This document shows positions 20,930 to 30,129 of a stretch of 50,482 nucleotides of DNA, in pieces. The notes beneath the pieces were generated by a model that saw only the letters and a program-made list of their open reading frames with translations, was not told the DNA's origin and searched no databases. Location of the stretch: NCBI GenBank assembly GCA_021648445.1, contig JAKISU010000006.1, positions 1 through 50,482 of the forward strand, read 5' to 3'. The DNA is from Flavobacteriaceae bacterium (lineage in GTDB: Bacteria > Bacteroidota > Bacteroidia > Flavobacteriales > Flavobacteriaceae). Each line of letters opens with the position of its first letter. Positions within the stretch are counted from its first letter, which is position 1. A program made the position numbers and the translations under genes.

Positions 20930-21551
20930 ATTTATATTTTACATATATAGTTTACTAATTATTGTTAGTGTACATGCTCAACAAACTCAAATGAGTCAGG
21001 CAGAAATTGATATTTTTAAATCAAGGGTAAAAACAATAGCAAATAATACAAAAACAATCTTAAGTGATTTTACGCAGTATAAACACCTTGAATTTTTATC
21101 AAATGATATTAAAACTTCAGGAAAAATGTCATTTAAAGCTCCTAATTTAATTAAATGGGAATATACAGATCCGTATAAATACAGTGTTATTTTTAAAGAA
21201 GATCAATTACTGATTAATGATGATGGTAAAAAAAGTGATGTGAAAATTGGTTCAAGTAAGATGTTTAAAAAATTAAACCATCTAATTGTGAATAGCGTTA
21301 GTGGTAATCTGTTTGATGATAATGAATTTGATATTTCATATTATAAAACAGATAGTTTTTATGTTGTAAAGTTTACTTCAAAAGATAAAAATTTAAGTAA
21401 ATATATAAAGGAATTTATATTACATTTCGATAAGCGTAAATTACATGTTACAGAAGTAAAAATGGTTGAACCTTCAGACGATTATACACAAATACTATTT
21501 AAAAATAGACAAGATAATATACCATTAAAAGATGAAGTTTTTACAAACTAA
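20916..21551 (+). CDS. LolA-like outer membrane lipoprotein carrier protein
   Basis: Signal peptide; LSDFTQYKHLEFLSNDIKTSGKMSFKAPNLIKWEYTDPYKY. Confidence 0.85.
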   Translation: MPMHKFIFYIYSLLIIVSVHAQQTQMSQAEIDIFKSRVKTIANNTKTILSDFTQYKHLEFLSNDIKTSGKMSFKAPNLIKWEYTDPYKYSVIFKEDQLLINDDGKKSDVKIGSSKMFKKLNHLIVNSVSGNLFDDNEFDISYYKTDSFYVVKFTSKDKNLSKYIKEFILHFDKRKLHVTEVKMVEPSDDYTQILFKNRQDNIPLKDEVFTN

Positions 21552-21603
21552 GTTTCAAGAAATTTCTTTATTAATAATTTTTAAAGTATAAGCCTAGCGT
21601 CTT

Positions 21604-22248
21604 ATGTCTTATAGCAAAGCGGTCTTAAGTCTTTACCAGATAACACTAATTATGTTACTTAGTTTAACTTCTTGTACATTAGTTACAACAAAAAACTTGG
21701 TTAGAGCACCAATTGTCAAAGCTGAATATCAAAATCTTTATTTTTCTAATACAAATACAGACTATGTCTATAAAAGTAAAATTGATGTATATGGTAATTA
21801 CTTTGGTGGAATACTAATTATAAAAAAAATTGACAAATCACATCATAGAGTAGTACTCACAACTGAGTTTGGTAGTAAGGTTTTCGATTTCGAGTTTCAA
21901 AATGATAATTTTAAGGTAAACTCTATTTTAGAAGAGTTAAATAGAAAAATGATAGTCAATACACTTAAAAAAGATTTTCAATTATTGTTGAATGAACAAA
22001 TTAGTGTTACAAAGGAATATAAAAACGCTGACTATACTATCTATCAATCTCAAAATAAAAAACGATTCAATTTTTACTTTATAAATAATAAAACAGCGGA
22101 TTTAGAAAAGCTGATAAACACCTCAAAAACAAAAGAAAAAGTAATTATTATTTTTAATAATATAGATGGAAAACTTGCAAAGAAAATTTTAATAGCACAT
22201 AAGAGTATAAAATTGAAAATAACACTGAATTATTTGGATAATAATTAA
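21604..22248 (+). CDS. Lipoprotein of unknown function within the cluster
   Basis: Lipobox-like LLSLTSC at N-terminus; follows the LolA-like gene. Confidence 0.6.
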   Translation: MSYSKAVLSLYQITLIMLLSLTSCTLVTTKNLVRAPIVKAEYQNLYFSNTNTDYVYKSKIDVYGNYFGGILIIKKIDKSHHRVVLTTEFGSKVFDFEFQNDNFKVNSILEELNRKMIVNTLKKDFQLLLNEQISVTKEYKNADYTIYQSQNKKRFNFYFINNKTADLEKLINTSKTKEKVIIIFNNIDGKLAKKILIAHKSIKLKITLNYLDNN

Positions 22249-22403
22249 AGTTATTTAAGTTTAATACTGTCCCCTTGAGCCTTTCGTATTCTCTTAAGAT
22301 AAACTAAAGTCGAAAGGTTATTGATTTTGTTATATTCATTGCATTTTAAATAATACATTATTTAAAAAAAGAAACTCTATTTTTGTAAAAATTGAAATAA
22401 TTA

Positions 22404-22769
22404 ATGTTACTAAAAGATCTATATAAAATTACATCCTTTAAAAAAGAGGATACTATTTTAAATGCATCTATTCATTTAAATAAAGAACATGAAATTTTTA
22501 AAGGACATTTTCCTGATAATCCGGTAATGCCCGGAGTTTGTATGATTCAAATTGTAAAAGAATTGACTGAACAAGCACTGAATGTTGAATTATTTATGGA
22601 GAGATCTAATAATGTTAAGTTTATGTTATTGATCAATCCTGAAATACATGCAGACCTTACACTAGAACTAAAAATTACCGAAGAAGATAACACGATTAAA
22701 GTAAAAAATATTACAAAATTTGAAGATACAATGGCATTAAAATTTAATGGAACATATAAAGTAGTTTAA
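22404..22769 (+). CDS. Hotdog-fold 3-hydroxyacyl-ACP dehydratase
   Basis: HEIFKGHFPDNPVMPGVCMIQIVKE FabZ/FabA-like motif. Confidence 0.88.
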   Translation: MLLKDLYKITSFKKEDTILNASIHLNKEHEIFKGHFPDNPVMPGVCMIQIVKELTEQALNVELFMERSNNVKFMLLINPEIHADLTLELKITEEDNTIKVKNITKFEDTMALKFNGTYKVV

Positions 22770-22820
22770 TGTTTGAAATATTGATTATCATTCATATTAT
22801 ATATTTTTTTTGAAGAACAT

Positions 22821-22889
22821 TGTCATTCCTGCGGAGGCAGGAATCCATAAAAACGAATAGTATAGATTCCTGCCTCCGCAGGAATGACA
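22821..22889. repeat. Perfect 25-bp inverted repeat (intergenic hairpin element)
   Basis: TGTCATTCCTGCGGAGGCAGGAATC (22821-22845) and its exact reverse complement (22865-22889). Confidence 0.9.
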
Positions 22890-23025
22890 AAACGACTTTA
22901 AAGTATGTATATGCTTTATAAGATTTACATTTTTAGTTTTATTAAAATTATGTTAACTACCCTAAATAATATGAACAGAATTTAAACTCAATACTGATTG
23001 AATCAACAAATTATTTTACTCAGTT

Positions 23026-23187
23026 ATACCAATTTGATTATAAAACCTGTCAGAAATAAATTGAATTATTTTTTGCTTAGATAAGGCAAAAAAATAAAGC
23101 ATAGCTTAAGTTATTATTTCTTTTTTTAACGAAAAATAAGTGGAAAAGAAACGATTTATTTGACTTGTTTTATGGTTAAATTGGTAT
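23026..23187. repeat. 162-bp palindromic element, subfamily II copy 2
   Basis: ATACCAATTTGATTATAAAAC...GTTTTATGGTTAAATTGGTAT; core aaggcaaaaaaa...catagc...tttttttaacg at the same internal positions as the other copies. Confidence 0.85.
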
Positions 23188-23204
23188 TAAATTAAGATTG
23201 AACT

Positions 23205-23702
23205 ATGTTAAAACAAATTATATACATATCATTTTTTAGCTTTTTTCTCTCAAATCCTTCAATTTCTGAAATAAGAGAATTATATAAAGAAGCACCTAAT
23301 TCACAAAAAATAACATTGCAATTAGTTAAAGAACTAGAAACCATTAAAAAAACAGATAATGCTGTTTTAGTAGGTTATAAAGCTGCTTCTTTAACTTTAT
23401 TGGCTAAAAACAGTAAAGGAGTAAAAACTAAAAAAGGGTATTTTAAAGAAGGAAAAGAATTGCTAGAATTTATTATTTCGAAAAATCCTAAAAACATTGA
23501 GCTTCGTTTTATACGCTTAACTATTCAGGAAAAAACACCTAAATTTTTAAAATATAAAGAGCATATTAATGAAGATAAATCTTTTATCTATAATCAATTA
23601 AAAAATGTTAAGGATAGTAATTTACAGACATATATTAAAGGATTTGTTTTGCAATCTAAATCATTCTCAATCGAAGAAAAAAATGTAATTTCGGAGCTTT
23701 AA
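23205..23702 (+). CDS. Hypothetical exported protein
   Basis: 165-aa ORF with a signal-peptide-like start, operonic spacing. Confidence 0.6.
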   Translation: MLKQIIYISFFSFFLSNPSISEIRELYKEAPNSQKITLQLVKELETIKKTDNAVLVGYKAASLTLLAKNSKGVKTKKGYFKEGKELLEFIISKNPKNIELRFIRLTIQEKTPKFLKYKEHINEDKSFIYNQLKNVKDSNLQTYIKGFVLQSKSFSIEEKNVISEL

Positions 23703-23716
23703 AGGAATTTAGTTTC

Positions 23717-24916
23717 GTGAGTGAATTGTTAGATATAGCAAAAAGAATGGACGATTTGAGATGTTGCATAATTATACCGACCTATAATAATTATAAAACA
23801 TTAAAACGAGTTATTGACGGTGTTCTAAAGTTCACAAATAACATCATTATCATTAATGATGGCTCAACAGATACCACTTCTACAATTCTATCAGAATATA
23901 AAGAATTAGATCAAATACATTTAAGGAAGAACCAAGGCAAAGGCAATGCTTTGCGTTTAGGTTTTAAAAAAGCTACTGAATTAGGTTTTGAATATGCCAT
24001 CACTATAGATTCTGACGGGCAGCATTATCCTGATGATATTCCACTATTTATTGATGAATTAGAAGAATCCGTAAATAAAAATCTGCTACTAATTGGTTCA
24101 AGAGATTTGAACGCAAAAGGAATGCCTAAAAAAAATAGTTTTGCCAATAAATTTTCAAATTTTTGGTTTTGGGCAGAAACCGGTCATAAACTTCAAGATA
24201 CACAATCAGGATTTCGATTATATCCTGTAAAAGAGCTCAGTAAAATGAAGTTTTATACTACAAAGTTTGAATTTGAAATAGAAGTGATTGTAAAAGCTTC
24301 ATGGAAAGGAATTGAAGTAAAGAGCATCCCAATTAGAGTATTATATGATCCATCTGAGAGAGTTTCACATTATAGACCCTTTAAAGACTTCGTCCGTATT
24401 AGCCTTGTAAATACTTGGTTGTTAATCATCGCTTTATTGTATATAAAACCTCGAGATTTTTTTAGAAAATACAAGCAAAAAGGATTCAAACGTTTTCTTC
24501 GTGAAGACTTATTGGGCAGTACAGATTCAAACCTTAAAAAATCATTATCAATAGCCTTAGGTATTTTTATCGGTTTGACTCCGCTTTGGGGATTACATTC
24601 CATTTTATCCATTTTTTTAGCAGTAGCTTTTAAACTGAATAAGGTGATTAGTTTTGCTTTTTCAAATATTAGTTTTCCACTATTTATTCCTTTTATAATT
24701 TACGGAAGTTTAAAAATAGGGGGATTTATTTTAGGTCACAAGGTCAGTTTTCAATTACATCAAATAGATAGTGATTTTGATATTACAGCGCATTTACTTC
24801 AATATATCATAGGCAGCTTTATATTAGCAACATGTTTGTCTATATTGTTTGGCTTATTAGGATATATAATTTTAAGTTTGACAAGTAAAAATAAAATCCT
24901 GATAAAGAATGGATAA
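23717..24916 (+). CDS. Glycosyltransferase family 2 with C-terminal DUF2062-like membrane domain
   Basis: IIPTYNNYKTL...INDGSTD...DSDGQHYPDDIP; C-terminal GIFIGLTPLWGLHSILSIFLAVAFKLN. Confidence 0.88.
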   Translation: MSELLDIAKRMDDLRCCIIIPTYNNYKTLKRVIDGVLKFTNNIIIINDGSTDTTSTILSEYKELDQIHLRKNQGKGNALRLGFKKATELGFEYAITIDSDGQHYPDDIPLFIDELEESVNKNLLLIGSRDLNAKGMPKKNSFANKFSNFWFWAETGHKLQDTQSGFRLYPVKELSKMKFYTTKFEFEIEVIVKASWKGIEVKSIPIRVLYDPSERVSHYRPFKDFVRISLVNTWLLIIALLYIKPRDFFRKYKQKGFKRFLREDLLGSTDSNLKKSLSIALGIFIGLTPLWGLHSILSIFLAVAFKLNKVISFAFSNISFPLFIPFIIYGSLKIGGFILGHKVSFQLHQIDSDFDITAHLLQYIIGSFILATCLSILFGLLGYIILSLTSKNKILIKNG

Positions 24917-27900
24917 TTTTTTTATTCAGATATACAATACATTCCATAAAAAGAAAGTGCTAGGTTTTGGCTTGCTGTTAATCCTCTTTTTGTTATTGGG
25001 TTTTATAGCATCGAAACTACAGTTTGAAGAAGATATTACAAAGTTGATTCCTTCTTCAGAAAAATCGAATATCACAAGTAAAGTTTTAGAACATGTAAAT
25101 TTTGCTGATAAAATTATAGTTTATCTCGAAACAGGTAAAGAGAATAATGAAGATAATTTAACGCAATATGCTTCTGAGTTTATAGATAGTTTAAGAACCA
25201 ATTGTAGCTCTTATATAAGCGAAATTCAAGGAGAGATAGAAGATACAGAAATTAGTGAAACACTCGATTTTATTTATCAAAATATACCATTGTTTTTAGA
25301 TGAGACCGATTACAAAACCATAACCAACCGAATTGTTAAAGACAGTATTAAGCAATTAATAGAAGTCAATTATAGAACACTTATTTCTCCTACAGGTATT
25401 ATTGCTAAAGAAACCATTTTAAAAGACCCGTTAGGTTTATCCTTTTTAGGATTAAAAAAATTACAGCAATTAAAAATCGATGATAGTTTTACTATTCATA
25501 ATGGGTTTATAATAACTAAAGACAGTAAAAACCTATTACTGTTTATTATACCTAAGTTAGCAGCTAATGAAACGGATGGCAATACCATTTTTGTAGATAA
25601 ATTATATGAAATTCAAGAACGATTAAATCAAAAATTTAAAAACGAGGTTTCGAGTGAGTACTATGGATCAACTGTTATTGCAGTTGCAAATGCCAATCAA
25701 ATAAAACATGATATTCAATTTACTATCAGCATTGCATTATCAATTTTATTACTTATTTTAATTTTTTTCTACAGAAAATTATTAGTCCCTATTATTTTAT
25801 TTATACCTACTATTTTTGGAGCCTTAGTTGCCATTGCAGTACTTTTTTTTATCAAACAAAAAATATCAGCCATTTCACTAGGTATAGGTTCAGTATTATT
25901 GGGTATTACGCTAGATTATTCACTACATGTTTTAACGCATTTTAGAAATAATAATAATGTAAATACATTGTATAAAGATGTTACCAAGCCAATTTTAATG
26001 AGTAGTATAACTACGGCTGTTGCATTTCTTTGTCTGCTGTTTTTAAAATCAGAAGCATTACAAGATCTAGGTATTTTTGCCGCTGTAAGTGTTATTAGTG
26101 CTTCAGTTTTTGCATTGTTGTTCATACCACAGGCTTATACTGTTAAAGGTAATAAATCTAAACAACGAGAAACAATAATAGATAAAATAGCATCTTATAG
26201 ATTTAGCAAGAATAAATATTTAGTTATAGGATTTGTATTGATTTTTTTAATGAGCCTATTTACATACAGAAATGTAATTTTTGAAAAAGACATTTCTAAA
26301 ATAAATTTTCAAACGGAAGCTTTAAAAACGACTGAAAAAAAGTTGGATAAACTAACTAATATGGCTTCAAAATCAATTTATGTGACTACGTATGGAAATA
26401 CGGTTGATGAAGCACTTCAACATAATGATTCCATATTTAAAACTTTAAATACGCTTAAACAAAAAAATGATATTATAAGCTTTAGCTCTATAGGGTCAAT
26501 AGTTTTATCACAGAAACTACAACAAGAAAAAATGAATCGTTGGAACAATTTCTGGACAAGCACAAAAAAAGAATCACTTCAAGAAGAGTTAGTAAAAAAC
26601 GGTATAGAAGTAGGATTTAAACCAACAACTTTTAAAAAGTTTTATGCATTGTTAGATTCTGACTTTAAATCAATACCCATTAGTGAGTATAGAAAACTTA
26701 AAATGTTGTTTGTAGATGAATTTGTCTCAACAAAGAGTAATGATTTTGCAACTGCTGTTTCGTTGGTTAAAGTGAAGAGTGATAATCTTAAAATGGTTGT
26801 TGATAAATTTGACAGTATACCTCAAACAGTTGTTATAGACAGGCAGCATATGAATGAAACCTTTTTAGGGAATTTAAAAGATGATTTCAATAAATTAATT
26901 GTTTATTCATTAATTGCTGTTGTAATTATTCTACTATTATTTTTTAGAAATATTGAATTGACATTAATTACAATCATTCCAATTGCTTTAACATGGGTTA
27001 TTACCATAGGCGTAATGGGACTGTTAGGTACAGAATTCAATATTTTTAATATTATAATTTCAACATTTATTTTCGGTTTGGGTATTGACTATAGCATTTT
27101 TATTACCAACGGATTACTTAAAGAATATAAATATGGAGTTAAAGAGTTAAAAACTTATAAAACTTCAATACTATTATCAGTAATTACTACAATTTTAGGT
27201 GTAGGTGCTTTGATCTTTGCAAAACACCCTGCATTAAAATCCGTCTCAATTGTTTCTATTATTGGTATTTTGTCAGCCGTATTTGTTGCTTTTACAATTC
27301 AACCATTATTATTTAGATTTTTCGTTACAGGTCGTACTAAAAAAGCCTTAGCTCCATTACGTGTTAGAACCTTTTTACATGCAATGGTCTTATTTACTTT
27401 TTATGGAGTAGGAGGCATGCTATTATCATTATTTAGTGTCACTATTTTAAGAATATTACCTATTTCTAAAAAGAAGAAAATGAAATGGTTGCACAATGCT
27501 ATAGCTAAATTGGTAACGGCAGTGTTGTATGGTAATCCTTTTGTAAAGAAAGAAGTGATCAATCCTAATAATGAAACTTTTGAAAAGCCTGCAATTATCA
27601 TTTCTAATCACGTTTCATTTTTAGACACATTAACAATTGGTTTAGCAACACCCAATGTAATTTATTTAGTTAACGACTGGGTATATAAATCACCTGTTTT
27701 TGGTTTATTGGCCAAGGTTGTTGGTTTTTATCCTGTTTCGAGTGGGGTAGATGGTAGTTTAGATCACTTAAAAGAAAAAATAAATCAAGGTTATTGCTTG
27801 GTTGTGTTTCCTGAAGCGCGCCGTTCTTTTACAAATAAGATCGGTAGATTTCATAAAGGCGCTTTCTTCTTAGCCAATAAATTAGAGTTAGATATATTAC

Positions 27901-28601
27901 CAATGTATTTACATGGTAATTCTGAAGTACTGCCAAAAAGAGATATTATTATTTATGATGGTAGCCTAACCGTTAAAATTGGTAAAAGAATTAAATATAA
28001 TGATACAAGTTATGGTGATTCCGATAGAGAGCAGACCAAGAAAATAGGATCTTTTTATAAAGATGAATTCAATAAATTTCGTAATGAAATTGAGCAAGTC
28101 GGTTATTTTAAGGGTATTTTGTTAAGTAATTATCAGTATAAAGGGTACAAATTACTTCAGATAATTAAAGATGATTATAATCAAAATAAAGAGTTGTATA
28201 AAACTGTTGCTGATATACTCCCGCTAAAAGCAGAAATTTCTCATCTTGCAGATAATTATGGGCAATTAGACATATTATTAGTATCGCGTTCAATTGATAG
28301 AAAAATAACTACTTTTATAGATGATGATGAAAAACAAATAATTGCTTCAAATTGTTACACAACAATGCATAGAAAAGTTAACTATGTTCAGACTATTGAT
28401 AAGCTTATTACTAAAAAAACAACTATTTTAATTATTTCATCAGGCTCAAAAAAACTAATATCAGAATTAAAAAACCCATTACCGGTTGAGCTTAGAGAAG
28501 TAATATTAATTGATAATGAAAAGTTTAAAGATTATTTTAGCGAAAGAGGATTCAATCGATATAATAATGAAACGAATATAATCCACCTAAAAAAGGTCTA
28601 A
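24909..28601 (+). CDS. MMPL/RND-type transporter fused to lysophospholipid acyltransferase and a C-terminal, possibly degenerate methyltransferase-like region
   Basis: Two RND TM modules (GITLDYSLHVLTHF; FGLGIDYSIFITNG), PlsC motifs NHVSFLDTL and FPEARRS, about 180-aa C-terminal tail. Confidence 0.85.
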   Translation: MDNFFIQIYNTFHKKKVLGFGLLLILFLLLGFIASKLQFEEDITKLIPSSEKSNITSKVLEHVNFADKIIVYLETGKENNEDNLTQYASEFIDSLRTNCSSYISEIQGEIEDTEISETLDFIYQNIPLFLDETDYKTITNRIVKDSIKQLIEVNYRTLISPTGIIAKETILKDPLGLSFLGLKKLQQLKIDDSFTIHNGFIITKDSKNLLLFIIPKLAANETDGNTIFVDKLYEIQERLNQKFKNEVSSEYYGSTVIAVANANQIKHDIQFTISIALSILLLILIFFYRKLLVPIILFIPTIFGALVAIAVLFFIKQKISAISLGIGSVLLGITLDYSLHVLTHFRNNNNVNTLYKDVTKPILMSSITTAVAFLCLLFLKSEALQDLGIFAAVSVISASVFALLFIPQAYTVKGNKSKQRETIIDKIASYRFSKNKYLVIGFVLIFLMSLFTYRNVIFEKDISKINFQTEALKTTEKKLDKLTNMASKSIYVTTYGNTVDEALQHNDSIFKTLNTLKQKNDIISFSSIGSIVLSQKLQQEKMNRWNNFWTSTKKESLQEELVKNGIEVGFKPTTFKKFYALLDSDFKSIPISEYRKLKMLFVDEFVSTKSNDFATAVSLVKVKSDNLKMVVDKFDSIPQTVVIDRQHMNETFLGNLKDDFNKLIVYSLIAVVIILLLFFRNIELTLITIIPIALTWVITIGVMGLLGTEFNIFNIIISTFIFGLGIDYSIFITNGLLKEYKYGVKELKTYKTSILLSVITTILGVGALIFAKHPALKSVSIVSIIGILSAVFVAFTIQPLLFRFFVTGRTKKALAPLRVRTFLHAMVLFTFYGVGGMLLSLFSVTILRILPISKKKKMKWLHNAIAKLVTAVLYGNPFVKKEVINPNNETFEKPAIIISNHVSFLDTLTIGLATPNVIYLVNDWVYKSPVFGLLAKVVGFYPVSSGVDGSLDHLKEKINQGYCLVVFPEARRSFTNKIGRFHKGAFFLANKLELDILPMYLHGNSEVLPKRDIIIYDGSLTVKIGKRIKYNDTSYGDSDREQTKKIGSFYKDEFNKFRNEIEQVGYFKGILLSNYQYKGYKLLQIIKDDYNQNKELYKTVADILPLKAEISHLADNYGQLDILLVSRSIDRKITTFIDDDEKQIIASNCYTTMHRKVNYVQTIDKLITKKTTILIISSGSKKLISELKNPLPVELREVILIDNEKFKDYFSERGFNRYNNETNIIHLKKV

Positions 28602-30128
28602 GTGAAAGAAAAATACGATGTTGTTATTATTGGAAGCGGTTTAGGCGGTCTCGTTTCAGCAAATATTTTGGCAAGAGAAGGCAGAAGTGTCTGTGTACTC
28701 GAAAAAAATAATCAATACGGTGGTAACTTACAAATTTTTGCCAGAGACAAAACTATTTTTGATACAGGTGTTCATTATATTGGAGGGCTAGAAAAAGGTC
28801 AGAACTTGTACCAATATTTTAAGTATTTGGGTATTATGGATGACTTAAAACTTAAAAAATTAGATATAGATAAATTTGATGTCATTACTTTTGAAGGTGA
28901 CGAAATTGAATATCCGCATGCACAAGGCTATGATAATTTTGCCAATAAATTAATAGAACAATTTCCTGACGAAGCAAAAGCAATACGTATATATTGTAAT
29001 AAGTTAATTGAAACTTGTAATAGTTTTCCTTTATATAATTTACAGCCTAGATCCGTATTTTATGAAAATACAGAGTTGTTATCTTTAAAAATAAGCGATT
29101 ATTTAGATAGCATTACCACAAATGAAAAATTAAAATCTGTACTGGCGGGTTCTAACTTTTTATATGCAGGAGATAAAGATAAAACACCACTATATGTCCA
29201 TGCTCTATCCGTAAATTCATATATACAAAGCTCTTATAGATGTATAAACGGTGGAGGTCAAATAGCAAAATTATTGATTAAAAAATTAAGAGAGTTTGGT
29301 GGTGAAGTTTACAAGAGGAGGGAAGTAACTCAATTTGGTTTTGAAGGTGATAAATTAACTTCAGTAATTATTAAAAAAGGGACAGAGGTTCATGCAGATT
29401 TATTTATTTCTAATATTGAACCCAAACATACTATTAAAATGTTAGGCGATAATAGATTGAGAAAATCGTATGTAAATCGTATCAATAATATAGAAAGTAT
29501 TATTTCAGCTTTTAGCATTTATATAGTTTTTAAGCCTCAATCTTTTCCATATCTCAATTATAATAATTATCATTTTAAAGATTATAAAAAAGTATGGACA
29601 GCTCAAGAATACACTCAAGAAAGTTGGCCTGAAGGTTATTGGGTATCTATGAGTGCTAAGAAAGGTATTAATAAATGGGCAGAGAATATGACTGTAATTA
29701 GTTATATGAATTTTGATGAGGTCAAACCTTGGGAAAACACCTTTAATACTATTGTTGATAAAAATGATAGAGGAGAATCGTATGAAAACTTTAAGGCTGG
29801 AAAAATTGAGATAATACTTGTTGAGCTAGAAAAAAAATTTCCAAATATTAGAGAATGTATTCAATCTGTACACGCATCAACACCTTTATCTTACAGAGAT
29901 TATATCGGTGTAAATAGAGGCTCAATGTATGGATATGTTAAGGATGCTAATAGTCCGATGAAGTCATTTTTATCACCAAAAACGAAGTTGAAAAATCTAT
30001 TTTTTACAGGTCAGAGTTTAAATATGCATGGTGTGTTAGGAGTTACTATTAGTGCAGTACTTACCTGTTCTGAAATTATTGGTAGAGAAAATCTATTAGA
30101 AAAAATTGTAAGAGTAAATCAAGAGTAA
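28602..30128 (+). CDS. NAD(P)/FAD-dependent oxidoreductase, phytoene desaturase/CrtI-like
   Basis: VIIGSGLGGLVSANILAREGRSVCVLEKNNQYGGN; C-terminal LFFTGQSLNMHGVLGVTISA. Confidence 0.88.
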   Translation: MKEKYDVVIIGSGLGGLVSANILAREGRSVCVLEKNNQYGGNLQIFARDKTIFDTGVHYIGGLEKGQNLYQYFKYLGIMDDLKLKKLDIDKFDVITFEGDEIEYPHAQGYDNFANKLIEQFPDEAKAIRIYCNKLIETCNSFPLYNLQPRSVFYENTELLSLKISDYLDSITTNEKLKSVLAGSNFLYAGDKDKTPLYVHALSVNSYIQSSYRCINGGGQIAKLLIKKLREFGGEVYKRREVTQFGFEGDKLTSVIIKKGTEVHADLFISNIEPKHTIKMLGDNRLRKSYVNRINNIESIISAFSIYIVFKPQSFPYLNYNNYHFKDYKKVWTAQEYTQESWPEGYWVSMSAKKGINKWAENMTVISYMNFDEVKPWENTFNTIVDKNDRGESYENFKAGKIEIILVELEKKFPNIRECIQSVHASTPLSYRDYIGVNRGSMYGYVKDANSPMKSFLSPKTKLKNLFFTGQSLNMHGVLGVTISAVLTCSEIIGRENLLEKIVRVNQE

Positions 30129-30129
30129 A

